Position numbers and translations under genes: made by a program. Below the pieces are notes generated by a model. It saw nothing but the letters and a program-made list of their open reading frames with translations, was not told the DNA's origin and did not search any database. From the NCBI RefSeq assembly GCF_026230105.1, contig NC_079478.1, forward strand, positions 22,769,653 through 22,833,652: a stretch of 64,000 bases of DNA, in the 5' to 3' direction. Positions 10,990 to 23,220 of this stretch are shown piece by piece. Numbering within the stretch: position 1 is the first letter of the stretch; each line of letters opens with the position of its first letter. Source of the stretch: Diorhabda sublineata (Eukaryota; Arthropoda; Insecta; Coleoptera; Chrysomelidae).

Positions 10990-12110
10990 TTTGATGTTAG
11001 TTATTTGATAGAATCAGGTATAAATTTGAGGTTGATTTCAATAGTGCCTGTGAAATAAACATTTAGATTTAACAACTCTTCTGCAAGTGGCAAGCTCGTA
11101 TAATATCTAGAGTTGTGAAAATGATATCCTTCACTTCCTGGGTTATAGTCTAATAATTTTTGGCAAAGATGTAACAATATCCTTGTACTTACAGGTAAGT
11201 CAGGTCTCACTAAATCTTTCGATGTCAAGCTTCCGTAGTACGGCAAAATTGAATACATATACCCCGGGGTTAGTATCCGTCATTATATAAATTCTTATCC
11301 CCCAGGCTTTTTAGTGTTGAAAGTAATAAAACTAATTTTACCCTTAAATCCAGATTCGTCTACCGATATATCTCTAGATGGAACAAAATGTTCTTTGAAT
11401 TGTTTTCCCAATTAATTTAAATAGTGACTGAGTTCGAGCCCTAAGAGTTTGGTTATTTGGATAGTTTTCATGCAAGTGCAGCATCCAAAAAATTTATAAA
11501 AACGTTCTCTTCCATATATGCTACTAAAAAAAGGTATTTTGGCCTTAAACTGTTGTGACCATTACTCTTGGATATTAGATACAGTCATCGTATCCATATT
11601 TAGGACAACCCCAATAAATGCGTAAACTCTTCTACTGTAGTATCTACCCACGTATGCCATGTTTTGACAACCTTTTCTGTGCTACTTTATGTCTAGCGTA
11701 GTTATTTGTTTGTCCCACCATTTTTATTATTACCTCATCGGTAAAAAAAGATCTCGAAAAAATCTGTGTGCTCTGTACAAGTATCTGGAATTTGTGGTCC
11801 TACTATTTTATTCCCAGAAGTAAATAGAATTCTGTCTGGTACCTGATCATGGAATGTTACGTCTTGCATGGACCAAAATTACCAGGTTGTGTTATATTAC
11901 CGTCGTCTTCATTGCTGCTTAAACTTGATAGTAAAGGTATGATTCTCTGTCTTTTAGCAACTATAATATCACTACCGCTACTTGAGTCACTTTCTTCACT
12001 AATATTATCCCTATCCAATCTATCATTGTCAGGTGCGTCAATATAAAATTCATCGTCACTACTTTGCAACTCATTTTCAATTTCATCTTGTAAAAAGGTC
12101 TTGGACATTT
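10990..12110 (-). pseudogene. piggyBac transposase relic
   Basis: Reading down from 12108, the frame opens with an acidic, Ser-rich N-terminus (SSDDEFYIDAPDND ... EESDSSSGSD), typical of piggyBac-type (DDE_1_7) transposases. In changing frames there follow DFFEIFFTDEVIIKMVGQTN, matching the FF..FF.DE.I..IV.ETN block; DISVDESGFKGKISF, which holds the first catalytic Asp; and GYHFHNSRYYTSLPLAEELL with YFTGTIEINLKFIP. In that last block the family's Asp in the D..YYTS motif is replaced (NSRYYTS), so a catalytic residue is lost in addition to the frameshifts and stops between 11260 and 11850. No TTAA-flanked termini were identified. Confidence 0.85.
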
Positions 12111-12114
12111 CAAA

Positions 12115-13255
12115 TATTTATTTTTTTTTTTTCGAAAGAGTAAATATAATTTCTTTATCACATTTTTCTGGTGAAATATAAGTCTTCATGCGGGTGTTCT
12201 TTATGGTTATATTTTGTTTTGTTGTATTGAGCAATTCATCAAAACCAATCACTGATATTTGAAAATATATCCTTTAATATGGAAAATTACTATTATTAAA
12301 CTGGCCCTTCCTCTGTCTCTCAATCACAATTGGATGTATTAGAGTTCGTCTTTTCGTCTTCTCTTTTTAGTAATAATGCTATAAGAATAATGCACTCATT
12401 CATTCTAATTTCATTTATTTTAAATGAGAAACTGCAATAAACGAGCGCGAAAACCACTTTTTAACCGCCTTATACATTTTGAACCGTCGGCGTTGTCATG
12501 CCGACCCAGCCACCGCATAGGAGAAAATCGCTGTTTGTCATCACCATAGAGGGTAAATCGGTCATTTGCCGGTACGCACTTAAACAAAAATACAAATCAT
12601 TCAGGAATTCCAGTACAGAAAAGGTTATTCATAATGTTAGAAGCTTATTCCCACGTTTAAGCTTTTCCGTATTGTTGGTTTCATCGATAATAGAATACAC
12701 AAAAAATATCCTGAAAATCGTCAACCTTCAAAATTCAGGAAAAACGAACGACCTCTTAGATTGATTATTCATTGCACGTGTATGTTTACAGATATAATTT
12801 AGTAAAATAATCCAAAATTCTTTCAACTTCTTTCGTCGCTTTGTTTTCAAAATAACCTCTTATCCGTCTAGTTAATACAACAGCCTCCTCCTTAATCCTC
12901 ATAATACTGTTAACAATATTAACTAAATTACGTGAATAAACCGTGCCAATTGTCCTTTCACAACTAGGTGCAAATCAAATGTAACTCAAAATAATCAGCA
13001 CAGTTGCCGGTTGTAACGTTTATCTTGTATGAACAATGTTGCCCGTCACGTTCTGTTTTCGTTTTATTAAACTCACATTTTATTATTCACTACTCGTATC
13101 GCTTTTATTGATTATCCTCTGATGCTTCTACCAGTTACTTTTCACTTTGTGACGGTTGTTAAACCAGAAGGTCGTTAAAAAATAGTAATGTGAATTGTAG
13201 GCCACGATAAATCAATAAACGGGATAAAAGAGAAAAAATTCAGGGTCAAAATTAA
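12115..13255. other. No recognised gene
   Basis: Several ORFs of 60-90 codons occur, for example 12498-12764, but none shows family motifs. CTGGTTTAACAACCGTCA, reverse-complemented near 13148-13168, is also present at 19970-19990, on the other side of the R1-type element; it may be a scrap of a shared repeat. Confidence 0.45.
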
Positions 13256-13289
13256 TTTATTAAGAGAAACTACAAAAGGGATTCGAAAA

Positions 13290-14190
13290 ATGGGTACTGT
13301 AAGTGTTCAAATCGATGCACTTCTTGATCAATGCAATTTTTCTCTACGGAGAGGTAGGTCCGGCGAAGCATGTCAAGCTCTCCGAGAACAGTTTCAAATT
13401 CTTTTTCAATTGCAATTTGGAGAGTGCTTGGTCCTCTTGCAAAAACGAGTTTACGTAGTGCCGCAAAGCTCCATCCTGCATGAAATGACGTATGTTCGTG
13501 AGTATTGGATCGTTGTCTATTTGCTCACGTAATTCTTCAAACATTTCTAATCAACTTTGGCCCATCACGTTACTTTCAAAAAAGTACGAACTCACAAGAC
13601 CTCCCACATTGATAGCTGCCCACACACACATCCCAAGCAGATTTAATTCTTCTTCAATAAAGAGGTGAGGATTCAGGTCATTCCAGTACAAGCAGTTATG
13701 TCCAATGACCGTACCGTTCAGCTGGAAGGTTGCTTCATCCGACCACAAAATGGAATTCTGGAACTGCGGATAATTCTGACTGCATCCGAGGAAACACTCG
13801 CAAAAATTCCAATGTGCGATCGAAATCGTCCTCATAGAGTGCGTGTAGGAAACGCGGAAGGTAAACTTGATTGTACATACGTTTTGAAGTTCTTCCGATA
13901 GTCACACTGCAATTGGTTCGGCCGCTCAACTGACGCCAGCGCCTCTGTTTCCATATTTTTGTTAAATTTTAGTTAGTTGTCGGCGCGTCGATAACAGAGC
14001 CCTTTTTAAAGAATTTCTGATATGTCCTCCATTCTGTTGAACAATTTGGTAGCGGCGAGATCAAAAATTGTTGTTGAAATTCAGTAAACATATTTTCGTA
14101 ATCCGCTTTCGTACGCAGATTTGACGTAACAAAAAAACTCTCTTGAAGCGTGAAAGTGTATCAGTTATTCATTCTGAAAATACATCCTGT
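13290..14190 (-). pseudogene. Tc1/mariner-superfamily transposase relic (DUF4817 type)
   Basis: The minus strand carries, in three frames, a transposase of the group often annotated as Tc3-like with a DUF4817 N-terminus. Around 14100-13980 the frame gives a worn N-terminal DNA-binding part (EWRTYQKFFKKGSVIDAP). At 13929-13800 follows YLPRFLHALYEDDFDRTLEF. At 13760-13551 comes the core: SILWSDEATFQLNGTVIGHN, with the first acidic pair DE, and NPHLFIEEELNLLGMCVWAA, then YFFES. Around 13544-13344 the C-terminal part reads FMQDGALRHYV, with the second Asp in place of the family's QDGA.AH, and then a tail rich in Leu and Lys. The final catalytic block is not visible. No clear TIR was found. Confidence 0.75.
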
Positions 14191-14238
14191 ATAAAAAACC
14201 TTGCAACTATAACATTCACCTTGTGGTTCATAACGTGA

Positions 14239-14340
<102 letters not shown>

Positions 14341-14542
14341 AGAGGATTAGGAATCTGCTACCAGACATTCAAGCTAGGCACATGGCGGTCTTATTTGCTC
14401 GAATAGTGCCGGGTTGATGCTGCCTCCAGCATTCACCGACCGACTAAACCCTTCCCTCTTTCCTGCCTGCTGGCATCGCGATGGAACCCCCTAAAGGTAT
14501 TACTTCGTCGTGATGCCCTGCCTCTTATCCTTTTTTTATTGT

Positions 14543-17470
14543 CTAATAGTTTCTAGTTGCTCTTGTTCTTTCGTCTCTTTCCTTTTGTGTTATAATGTTC
14601 GACGCCATAGTAGATATCACGTTCCACATTGTAGGAGACTGTAGCATGGTTTGGACTATGTTTTCTGGGGTTATGATGGTATTTGCTTCTGTTTCAGCTC
14701 GTCTTCTTTCATTTTGCCACCTAGGGCACGCAAAAAAGGTATGATAAACGTCGTCCAGTTCATTGCCACAATACTGGCAAAGTGGCGAGTCTTTTATTTT
14801 GAATCTGCAGATGTATGCTGCAAAGCATCCATGTCCACATAATAGCTGGGACAAGGCGTATGTTATCTCCCCATGCCCTCTCTTGTGCCAAGGTTTAAGT
14901 TCCGGTATGAGTCTTTTGGTCCAAGCGCCCAAGTGGTGTGTTGCTTCCCATTTTCTTTGCCATTTAGTTAGCGTGTTTTCTTTTTCTGTTGTTTTAACTG
15001 CTTGCTCTTTTCCATGTGTGGCGGTTCTCTCGTTCACCAATAGGTCTATGGGTATTATAACCGCCAATACTAATATTGCCTCGGTGGATACAGTACGGAA
15101 CGCACTGCATATTCGGATAGCTAGTTTTCTCTGTATCTTGAGGAACATAGATCTATACTTCAGATGTTTCAGAGATTCTTGCCATACTGGTGCAGCGTAT
15201 AGCATAATCGAGTGGGCTACCGCCGACAGCAGTTTGCGCTTACTTGACGATGGTCCCTCTCTTTTCGGCATCAGGCGGCTAAGAGCCATTATCGTCGCTT
15301 CAGCCTTACGGCTTGTGTTTACAATATGAGCCTTCATTTTAGCGCCCTGATCGAAAAATACCCCTAGGTATTTAGTTTGTGGTTGAGTGAAGACCGGTGT
15401 GTCTATTATATCGATAGTCACCTGTTTAACAATCTTTCTATCCACCAGCAGCGTTGCCTCTGTTTTTTCTGACGCCAATTCTAGTCCTCTGGATTTCATC
15501 CATTCCACAACCCTTTGCACTGCTAAGTTGGTCACAGCTACGATTTCGTTCTCCGTCTTCCCACTCGCCACTACCGCCAAGTCGTCAGCGAATCCAATAA
15601 GCACGACTCCTGGCGGCATATCCAGGCGTAGTACATCGTCGTAGTAGACGTTCCACAAAGTGGGTCCAAGTACAGAGCCTTGCGGTACACCACTTGTCAC
15701 TTTCATGTTAGTTCTGTCGCCAATTAAGATCCTTCGGTTGGTAAAGTAGCTTTTTACCATTCGTATCAAATATGGTGCTATCTTTCTTTTTTCAAGTTCT
15801 CTTACGATGCCTTGCCAGGGTGCCGAGTTGAAGGCATTTTTGACATCCAGGGTCACTAGCAAGCATAGTTTTCTATTTTGATGTGCGAGTCTTTTTGCTT
15901 TATTTACCTCTTCCATTACTCTCAGCATAGCGTCTATGGTCGATTTCTTTTTCACAAATCCAAACTGTGTATCAGCAAGGCCTCCTGTTCTGCAGATTTC
16001 TTCAACTATTCTTTCTTTTATAAGGTGCTCTAGTAGTTTTCCCATGCAATTTATTAGGTACAGCGGTCTCTATGTGTGTTTTGATTGTCCTTCTTTACGT
16101 GGTTTTTCTATGAGCAGCAATTTGGCGGTTTTCCAGATATCTGGGAATTCGCCCTTCAGGATTTGCTGGTTCATTACATTCAGACAGATTGGTGAAAGTC
16201 TGTGCGACACATCTAATTATCTCCGGTGGTATATGGTCGGGTCCTGCAGCCTTTTTTAATTTGATCCTGTTTGAAGCTCGATCCAGCTCTTCTGCTGAGA
16301 ATAGTGGAATAATGTCTCGTACCTCAGTGGTACTCCACTTAGTTTTCTGGTGTTGTGGGAACAGCTTCTGAAAACGCAGGAGGTGATCTCAAGCTCAGTT
16401 TATTCATCACTATCTTGTATCCCAGTCCCCATGGGTCTTCTTCAACTTCTTCAATGACCCTTTTCCATTTAACCTGTTTTGCTCTTAGGATGGCGTTCTT
16501 TAGCCGCGCTCTTTCTTCTTTGTAGGCTTGCCGGGATGTATCTTTTTGTTCTTGCGATATATTAGGTTTTTTATGGAGCCTTGTCATATTTCTCTTCCGT
16601 GTAAGGCATTTTTTCCGAGTCTCGGCGATTTCCGCTGACCACCAGTAAGCTGGTTTTTTCCTGTCACTTGGGATACCCTTTCGTTGGAACGTATTATCAC
16701 ATGCATGGCTGATGTTCTCAATTAATATCACTGGCTTTAAGGTTTGTTCTCTTTATGGTAATTTGCTTCGCAGTTCATTTATGAAGTAATCCATTTGTGT
16801 CGTATCCACCCTCCAGCCGCAGCTCTTCATCTTCGTTCTTACGCTATCTTTCTTAATAGCTATATCAAAATAAATGTAATTGTGGTCTGTAAGATTTTCC
16901 TCTTCAGACACTCTCCAGTTCGTTACTAAAGGCGCTATATTGGTTGCCGCGAATGTTATATCGATAATGGATGAGCTTTGGCCTCTACGGAAGGTAGGTT
17001 CACATCCGGTGTTCAGTGAAATTAAGTTTAGTTCTGAGGCCCATTCAGAAAGAATATCTCCTCTAGAATCATTTGTTGTTGAGTTCCACATCATTGATTT
17101 CGCGTTGAAGTCCCCGCAAATCAGGCACTTATTTTTCCGTGTAGCCATACTATTTTTCAGTTCATTCAGTAAATGTTGGAACTCTTCGAGCCTTATATTT
17201 GGCGACATATAACAGCTATATATAGTGATTTTGATGCAGTCAATCCAGACAAGTCCATTGTCCCCAACCTTGTATCGATATGTGCTTGCTTGCTGGTAAG
17301 CCAATTGCTGCATCTATATTGATATCTGTGTACCAGCCGCTCTTTTTAGCTAAATTCTTGTTTGGTTCGCTTATGATTGCAATGTCTATTTCATTTGTAG
17401 CTATTGTGTGTCGCAGTAAGTCATGTGCTGGAATACGCCTACCTAGGTTAATTTGAACTAGTTTAAACAT
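14543..17470 (-). pseudogene. R1-clade ORF2: endonuclease, reverse transcriptase, zinc knuckle (several lesions)
   Basis: ORF2 starts at 17470 (MFKLVQINLGRR), overlapping the ORF1 stop in ATGTTTAA. Its N-terminus is an apurinic-type endonuclease: IISEPN supplies the Glu, CGDFNAK lies at about 17115-17100, SSIIDITFA and LTDHNYI follow. A frameshift near 17300 splits the domain. An in-frame TAA lies at 16755-16753, and more shifts occur between about 16340 and 16045. The RT is then open for 500 codons from 16045: LDVKNAF carries its first Asp (residue 67), GVPQGSVLGP follows at 119-128, and FADD is intact at 152-155 (about 15592-15581). A C-terminal C-x2-C-x8-H-x4-C knuckle (CQYCGNELDDVYHTFFAC, residues 423-440) is typical of the R1 clade. 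The stop is at 14543. Confidence 0.92.
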
Positions 17471-19426
17471 TTTGTTGGCGGTTTTTTCGTAGCCTTTTTA
17501 TCTCTCCTCTATATAAAGGGCACTTTAGGGAAAGTGGCCTATGACCGGGGATGTTGCATAGTACGCAGTGAGCTTCTTTCGTGCAGTCTTTTTTCTGGTG
17601 GTTATCTCCCCCACATTGTATGCACAGTCGTGTTCTATCAGGGCCCTTGCAGAATTTGGCTATATGACCAATTTCCCAGCATCGATGACACGAGTCCACT
17701 CTCACCCTTTCTCTCACACTGCAGTTGACCAAACCAATTCTTATTTTGCCCATTTTGAGTAGGCTATCGGCAGTTTCTTTTGGTATAAAGACGGTAGTTG
17801 CTTGTGTCCCGCCATAGTCAGGTCTCAAAGAGCTAACTCTTATGTCTCCTGTTGGTTTTCTTCCCTTGTCGATGTCTCTGATAGCAGCTTCCACTTCTTG
17901 TTTGCTGGTGACAGCATCAATGTTCTTAATATGGAGGACAACTTTCGCTTTTTGGACTCCTCTTAGCGCTTTAACTCCATTCCTTCCCCTAAGAGCTTCA
18001 ACTAGTCGTTCTGAACCCCCAACTGTTTCCTCCATTTTGAGGAGTAGGTTCCAGGACTTCGTCATGCGGACACACCCAACACTGTCACTTAATCCTTTCT
18101 CTTGCACTTCTTTTTTAACCTCCTTCAGTAGATCAGCATAGATTCGGTCGCCGAACCAATGATTACTGCCTCTCCTTGTTTCCTGGACTGAGCTCTCGTT
18201 TGTCCCTTATTGTTTGATTGCATGCAGATGACAGCTTCCACGTTATTTTCTCTACATGCACATTCTAGTACCTTAAGGGCCTGGTCTTCGTCCCATTCTT
18301 TTGAGGGAACCACGGTGATGTGCTTGACTCCTTTGTGCCTCATCGCCTCTGTAAGTCTTTTACATGCCATATACAGTTGGAACAAGTCTTGTTCTTTGTC
18401 TTGTTCATTTGGCAAGCCGACAAAGAATGTGAAGTTTACTACTTCAGTCTCCCCTTCATCTTCCATCCAAATCTTGCTATTACTTGCCACACTTATAACT
18501 TTTCCAGGCTGTATTTTGTTTGCTTCGACAAGCTTCCAAATGTGTGGTATTCTGACGACGACTTCCTGCACAATTTTGTTTTCTGCAGCTTTTTTTGTAT
18601 CCATGAATATGGCTAGGTCTCTTCCATCTAACACTCTCCGCATATTTTCGGTTATTTTTTTTGTTTTTTGGAAACACTCATTTCTCCACTTCATTCCAAT
18701 CAAATTCTTCAGGGATTCTTCGTTTAGGTCTTTGGTTAAATGTGTGTCTATTTCGTGAGGCGTTAGCTTTTCTGGGCCGTCAGTTTGGGTTGACGAACAT
18801 GTTACTGGTCTTTCGTTTGTTTGAGTGCCCACCTCACGGCTATTTATCTTCACGGTCTTCTCATCTTGCGGCTTGGGTTTATCCGGGCTGTCTACAGCTC
18901 TTCTTAGAGTGTCCTGGGCTTCTCTTGTCGTGAGTTGCTCTGTTAATCTTAGCAGTTTCTTAGATATTTCTCTAATTTCCTTTTTGGTATTTGTGCTCTC
19001 ACGAGCAGTCATCACTAAGACTTTCGTTTCAAGCACTAGGGAATCGATAATCCTCAGGATTTTGGTTCCCGGGTCTATTGTTTTCCTACTTTGTGACATA
19101 GCAATATCAACGATGCTAATATTTTCTAATCGCTTTCTTTTAGCCAACTGCTGTATGTTTGAAGTCCAGCCAGTGTCATCATCAGTTGACAAATTGGGAA
19201 CGGATCCTCTTCTCCCAGGGGGAGGTCTTGCTAAAGAACTTCTCCTTGCAAAGGGGTCTATTTCCATTCCAGTCACCGTATCCAGCACCCCAGCCTGGTC
19301 TCCTACCGCGGGCGCATAGTGGTCGCTTGCTGACGGTCGAGGGGGACCCACTCTCTCACCACCACTCTCGACCGGTACTGAGGTATCCCTCCTCTGCACC
19401 GTACTTTCCTCATTATTTCGTTCCAT
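17463..19426 (-). pseudogene. R1-clade ORF1 (Gag-like) with one frameshift
   Basis: The first segment, 433 codons from ATG at 19426, is a polar protein with a Gly/Pro/Arg-rich N-terminus and a central region predicted by eye to be helical. A one-base deletion just after GAATC (near 18140) ends it at 18125. Reading one frame over restores YADLLKEVKKEVQEKGLSD, a motif conserved in R1-type Gags, and continues to 17463. The second segment has three CCHC knuckles at about 17690-17520: CHRCWEIGHIAKFC, CIQCGGDNHQKKDC and CVLCNIPGHRPLSLKC. This protein would bind element RNA in the ribonucleoprotein. The frameshift site has no obvious slippery heptamer, so a mutation is likelier than programmed shifting. 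Confidence 0.9.
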
Positions 19427-19549
19427 AATTCATTTATTTTCAATGTTTTTGGAATTTGTTCGGGTTACTTTCCTAGATCAGCTGTCTTCCCCACGACCAA
19501 TGAGCCCGATCTACCCTTTGATGGCCGCCCGCTTCGGGTCAGATGTCAT

Positions 19550-19551
<2 letters not shown>

Positions 19552-19625
<74 letters not shown>
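19552..19625. repeat. (TA)n microsatellite at the 5' end of the R1-type element
   Basis: This TA dinucleotide run of about 74 bp starts immediately after the base taken as the 5' end of the retrotransposon (19551). Together with 14245-14337 it brackets the element. Confidence 0.97.
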
Positions 19626-19628
<3 letters not shown>

Positions 19629-21430
19629 CGATATGATGTTGGAGGTCAGTAACGGTCAGGTCAGGTTCCTCACCTTCAGTCAATACATGATGACCCTATC
19701 ACAACACATGGCAATCACGCAAACTTCCCTTACATTGGTATAATTACAACGGCCTCATGGTTCCATAGGTGAAGTCTGGTTAACGTTAGTTAACGAATTT
19801 GGAAGGTGAAGAATTAAAACAGGAGAATCAGGACAACAACAGAGTGGTTAACAACAACTCTTTGTATATTGCTGATTCTTGTACTTATGCAGAATATTAT
19901 GTTATAAGTTACGAGGTGAATATTATAGATTGGTTAGTTTTATTGTTTCTAGTGATACGTGTTTGTTCTGGTTTAACAACCGTCATAACTTGTATTGGCT
20001 ATGCATTGTCACCACCCATAATCATATAGGAGATCGTGTCATCTAGACTTTTCGTTTGGAACCATGGATCATCCTTCTCGACTATAATTGTCAAACTGAA
20101 CATTGCTAGAAGGATATTATTAATAAGATAGCAAACTTCTCGTGTCACATGGTACGAATAAAAATAATAGTTTCACATTTCGTCAAGACATGGCACCATA
20201 TATTTCAATCGCATACTTTTCACGCGCGAGGAATACAAATAAAACTACGGCAACAGGAATAGAAAGTTAGTTTCGATAATGTTACTTAGCCGACGTTTAT
20301 GAAATAATGCGAATAAATAATGCAGATTTCTGACATATAGGGGTGGAAACAATAACGTTTGACGATGTCATTGCAGAGATTTATATTTGTATTTATATTT
20401 AAAAACCAAAAATCAAAAGAAGAATAACTGACAAATTTTCCTCAATTCGCAGCGTACTTAAAAAATTTTTAAAAATGTGATTTTACATACACTATACCGT
20501 TAACAACATCATTGATAAAATGATTTCAAGATTTTGAGACTTTGAGGAAAGTATTCTTTTCGAATAAATATTCGAAACCTAATGAAAATGACATTAAAAT
20601 TTTCGTAGCGAGAAAAACCAAGCAAATATTTCATTGCTCTCACTGCAATACCTATCTATAAGAATTGGACCGTATTGTTATGAACAAATTCATGATACGG
20701 GCCTGGAGCCGGTCCTGTCCAGATGTAGTGAAGTTCTAAAACCCGGTGAAGGCAGGGCACGTTTAATATACAGCGACATTCGTTCTATGTTTATTTTTAT
20801 ATATTTTTTCATCAAAGCAGGCGATTTGTTTACATTGTTTCTCTTGAACTAATTTCTAGAAAAATCTTGTTATTCATTTGTTTTTGTTTATTTACTTTTT
20901 AGAATTCTAGTAATATCGTTCCACCTATATAAATTGAGCATGCTTAGCGGAGTTAGTAAGTTTATAATAAATAATCATTCAAATAATTCAAATAAACTAC
21001 AGTTAAGTGTTAGTGATAAGTTAATTATTTTAAGTTAATTAAATGTAGTGTAAAGTGTTTAAATAAATTAAGGACTTAAGAAACAGTGTATACGAATTCA
21101 CTTAATGAATAGAAAGAGTGTAAATCAATAAGAAAACATTACAATATGTAGATCAAGCAAGGAAAAGATTTCAAATACTTATGATTTATCAACTTGACAA
21201 TAGTAAAATTAAAGAAAAAAAGGCGTTTTGGAATCTGATACTTTTCAAGTTTTTATCTATTTTTGAACTATGAGAGTTTTGTTCGTATGTTTGTTCGAAT
21301 ATTTTTTTCTAATATAAATGATTCCTCCCACTCGAAATGCCCCTGTTTTTAATTGACTTCATATAATAGATAAAAGGATAATTACGAACAACTAGTGACG
21401 GAAAAGAGAACACAATACCGTATAATGATA
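19626..21430. other. No recognised gene
   Basis: Short ORFs occur (for example 20634-20852), but none shows family motifs. GAGCCGGTCCTG at about 20707-20718 resembles part of the repeat at 41782 and 57790, but the match is too short to be firm. Confidence 0.45.
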
Positions 21431-21439
21431 TTCAAATAG

Positions 21440-23220
21440 ATAACTAAGAAGTAGAAGCGCTAACAGTAGACGAAATTCGGGAAGCTTTACAACTGTCAGT
21501 AAAGGCAGCAGGGTCCGGAAACTTTCCAATTGAGTTGGTGAAACATGGATCGAAAATCTTCTTCTTTTTTATCGTACTTTAGGATTTAGTCCTGTGTTTG
21601 CATCAACGGTTATCTAGCTGCAGCTGGGATGATGAAGATCAGCTTTCATACCATCTTGTAGGTGGTCGTTCTGATGATCGGGATGTATTCAGTTTTTCTT
21701 CTTTTGCAATCTTTGCCAGCCTATCATCTGACATTCTGTCCACTTGGTCTCTCCATTCCCGATTTCTCGCCCATCTCACTACATCCTGGATGTCACATAT
21801 CTCCCTTATTCCATCATTCTCGCGTTCGCATTTTAGTAGTTCTTAAAAGCCGCTTAGTTATGGTATTTTCTGCTCTGGTCTCTATCGATTCTGTCATTAC
21901 TGGTTTTTTATATTCTGACTTTGCTCCTGGTAGTCATATATTTATATATTTATTCCCTCAGGTACCCTGATATTAATGACGCCTTTGTTGTTTGAGCTTT
22001 TCATCTATTCACTAAGTGACGAAATCCCAGAAGACTGGAATATGTCGTATATTGCATCAATATACAAGAAAGGAGATAAGAAGTGTGGCAATTATCGTGG
22101 TATTAGTGTAACTAGCGCAATAAGAAAGTTGTACGGTAAAATATTGAAAAATAGAATTGAAAAAAATACAATAGAAAATAGAAAATAGAAAATCGTTGTT
22201 GGATATATTAACGAAATCTGGCCTCAGCAATGTTTTTGTTCGAGCTATTTAGAAATTATACAGAAAGTCAAAAGGTGTAGCTAAGCTAGGAAGTACCATA
22301 TCGAAACCATTCTCGCATTCGAAAAGTTTGAGACGAAGGTGCAGTTTATCACAGAAATTTTGTGAAGTATATGCATTCAAGAAACTCTGAGTAATTGGAG
22401 AAATGAAATTTCGAGAATGGAAATTGAAATAGAGGATAAGTGACAAACAACTCCATTTTTCGCAAATGACCAAGTTGTTATAGCTTGCGACGAGGACGAT
22501 GCAGATAATATGCTGAGAAAATTAGCCGACGAATATGCAAAATACGTCAAAAACAGAATATCTGCTGGTAGAAAACACACAAGGAGACCTCGAATTGCAA
22601 ATGAATAGGGTTAGACGATGTAGACAATTCAAATACTTAGGAAGCATAATTTCAGAAGATAGATCAACAAAAAAAGATGTGAAAAATAGAGTGCAACAAG
22701 AAAAAGAAGCTACAGAAATTCTGAACTCACTGCTTTGGTTAGAAAAAATTAAGCTCAACACAAAAATGGTAATATGCAACGTCATAGAGTCCATTTTAAC
22801 GTATGGATGCAAGTGGCGGCAACTGATGGATAGACAGGAGAAAACAATAGAAGTTGTGGAAATGGAATAATTGTGAAGATCGTGCAGGATATCCAGAACA
22901 AAGATATATGAACAAGAACAGGTCGAGTATACATGACTTCAACACGAGAATATAGACTAACTGCTCTGGTACGGACATGTTATGAGTATTGGAGCAGAAC
23001 AGGTGTCGCAGAAAGCATTAATGTATCAACCGCAGAATAGAAGAAGACGAGGAAGACCCTCAAAGACTCGGAAGGAAGGGATTGAACAGACTATGAAAGG
23101 CAGAGGTATCCAGGAGTGGATAGATAGAAAAGTGTAGCGTACGAAATGTTTTATGCGGCAAAGGAAGCTGAAAAGGAAACCCCAATGGCAGCAGCTATAT
23201 AACAGATTACAATGAATGTA
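21440..23220 (+). pseudogene. Non-LTR reverse transcriptase relic, interrupted by a nested insertion
   Basis: The plus strand holds an endonuclease/RT-type non-LTR ORF2. The pre-RT piece at 21450-21550 reads EALTVDEIREALQLSVKAAG, then PIELVKHG. The frame is then broken by a reverse-oriented insertion (about 21556-21960). It resumes with IPEDWNMSYIASIYKKGDKK and NYRGISVTSAIRKLYGKIL (22020-22160). Further on, in changing frames, comes the catalytic block, FFANDQVVIACDEDDADNML near 22455-22515; the usual FADD has become FAND, so a catalytic Asp is lost. Then follow FKYLGSIISEDR (about 22630-22670), WYGHVMSIG and RRRRGRPSKT (about 22970-23070). The clade is uncertain. Confidence 0.85.
21556..21960 (-). 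mobile_element. 5'-truncated non-LTR fragment nested in the element above
   Basis: In reverse orientation this segment reads a different non-LTR ORF2 tail: DIQDVVRWARNREWRDQVDR, then MSDDRLAKIAKEEKLN and RPPTRWYES. It ends at its 3' side in a purine tail (AAAAAAGAAGAAGATTTTC, complement of 21552-21570). It splits the host element between its PIELVKHG and IPEDWN blocks, so it inserted later. Its 5' limit near 21960 is approximate. Confidence 0.75.

Noticed and set aside
14763..19428. Several long plus-strand ORFs (for example 188, 182 and 164 codons)
   Set aside because: They are antisense shadows of the minus-strand R1-type ORFs, whose motifs are unmistakable.
19443..19743. ORFs encoding long runs of Tyr-Ile
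   Set aside because: They are translations of the (TA)n microsatellite, not genes.
19960..19995. 18-bp match to 13148-13168 on the two sides of the R1-type element, considered as a target duplication
   Set aside because: It is inverted relative to its partner, lies hundreds of bases from the element ends and outside the (TA)n tracts, so it cannot be a target-site duplication.
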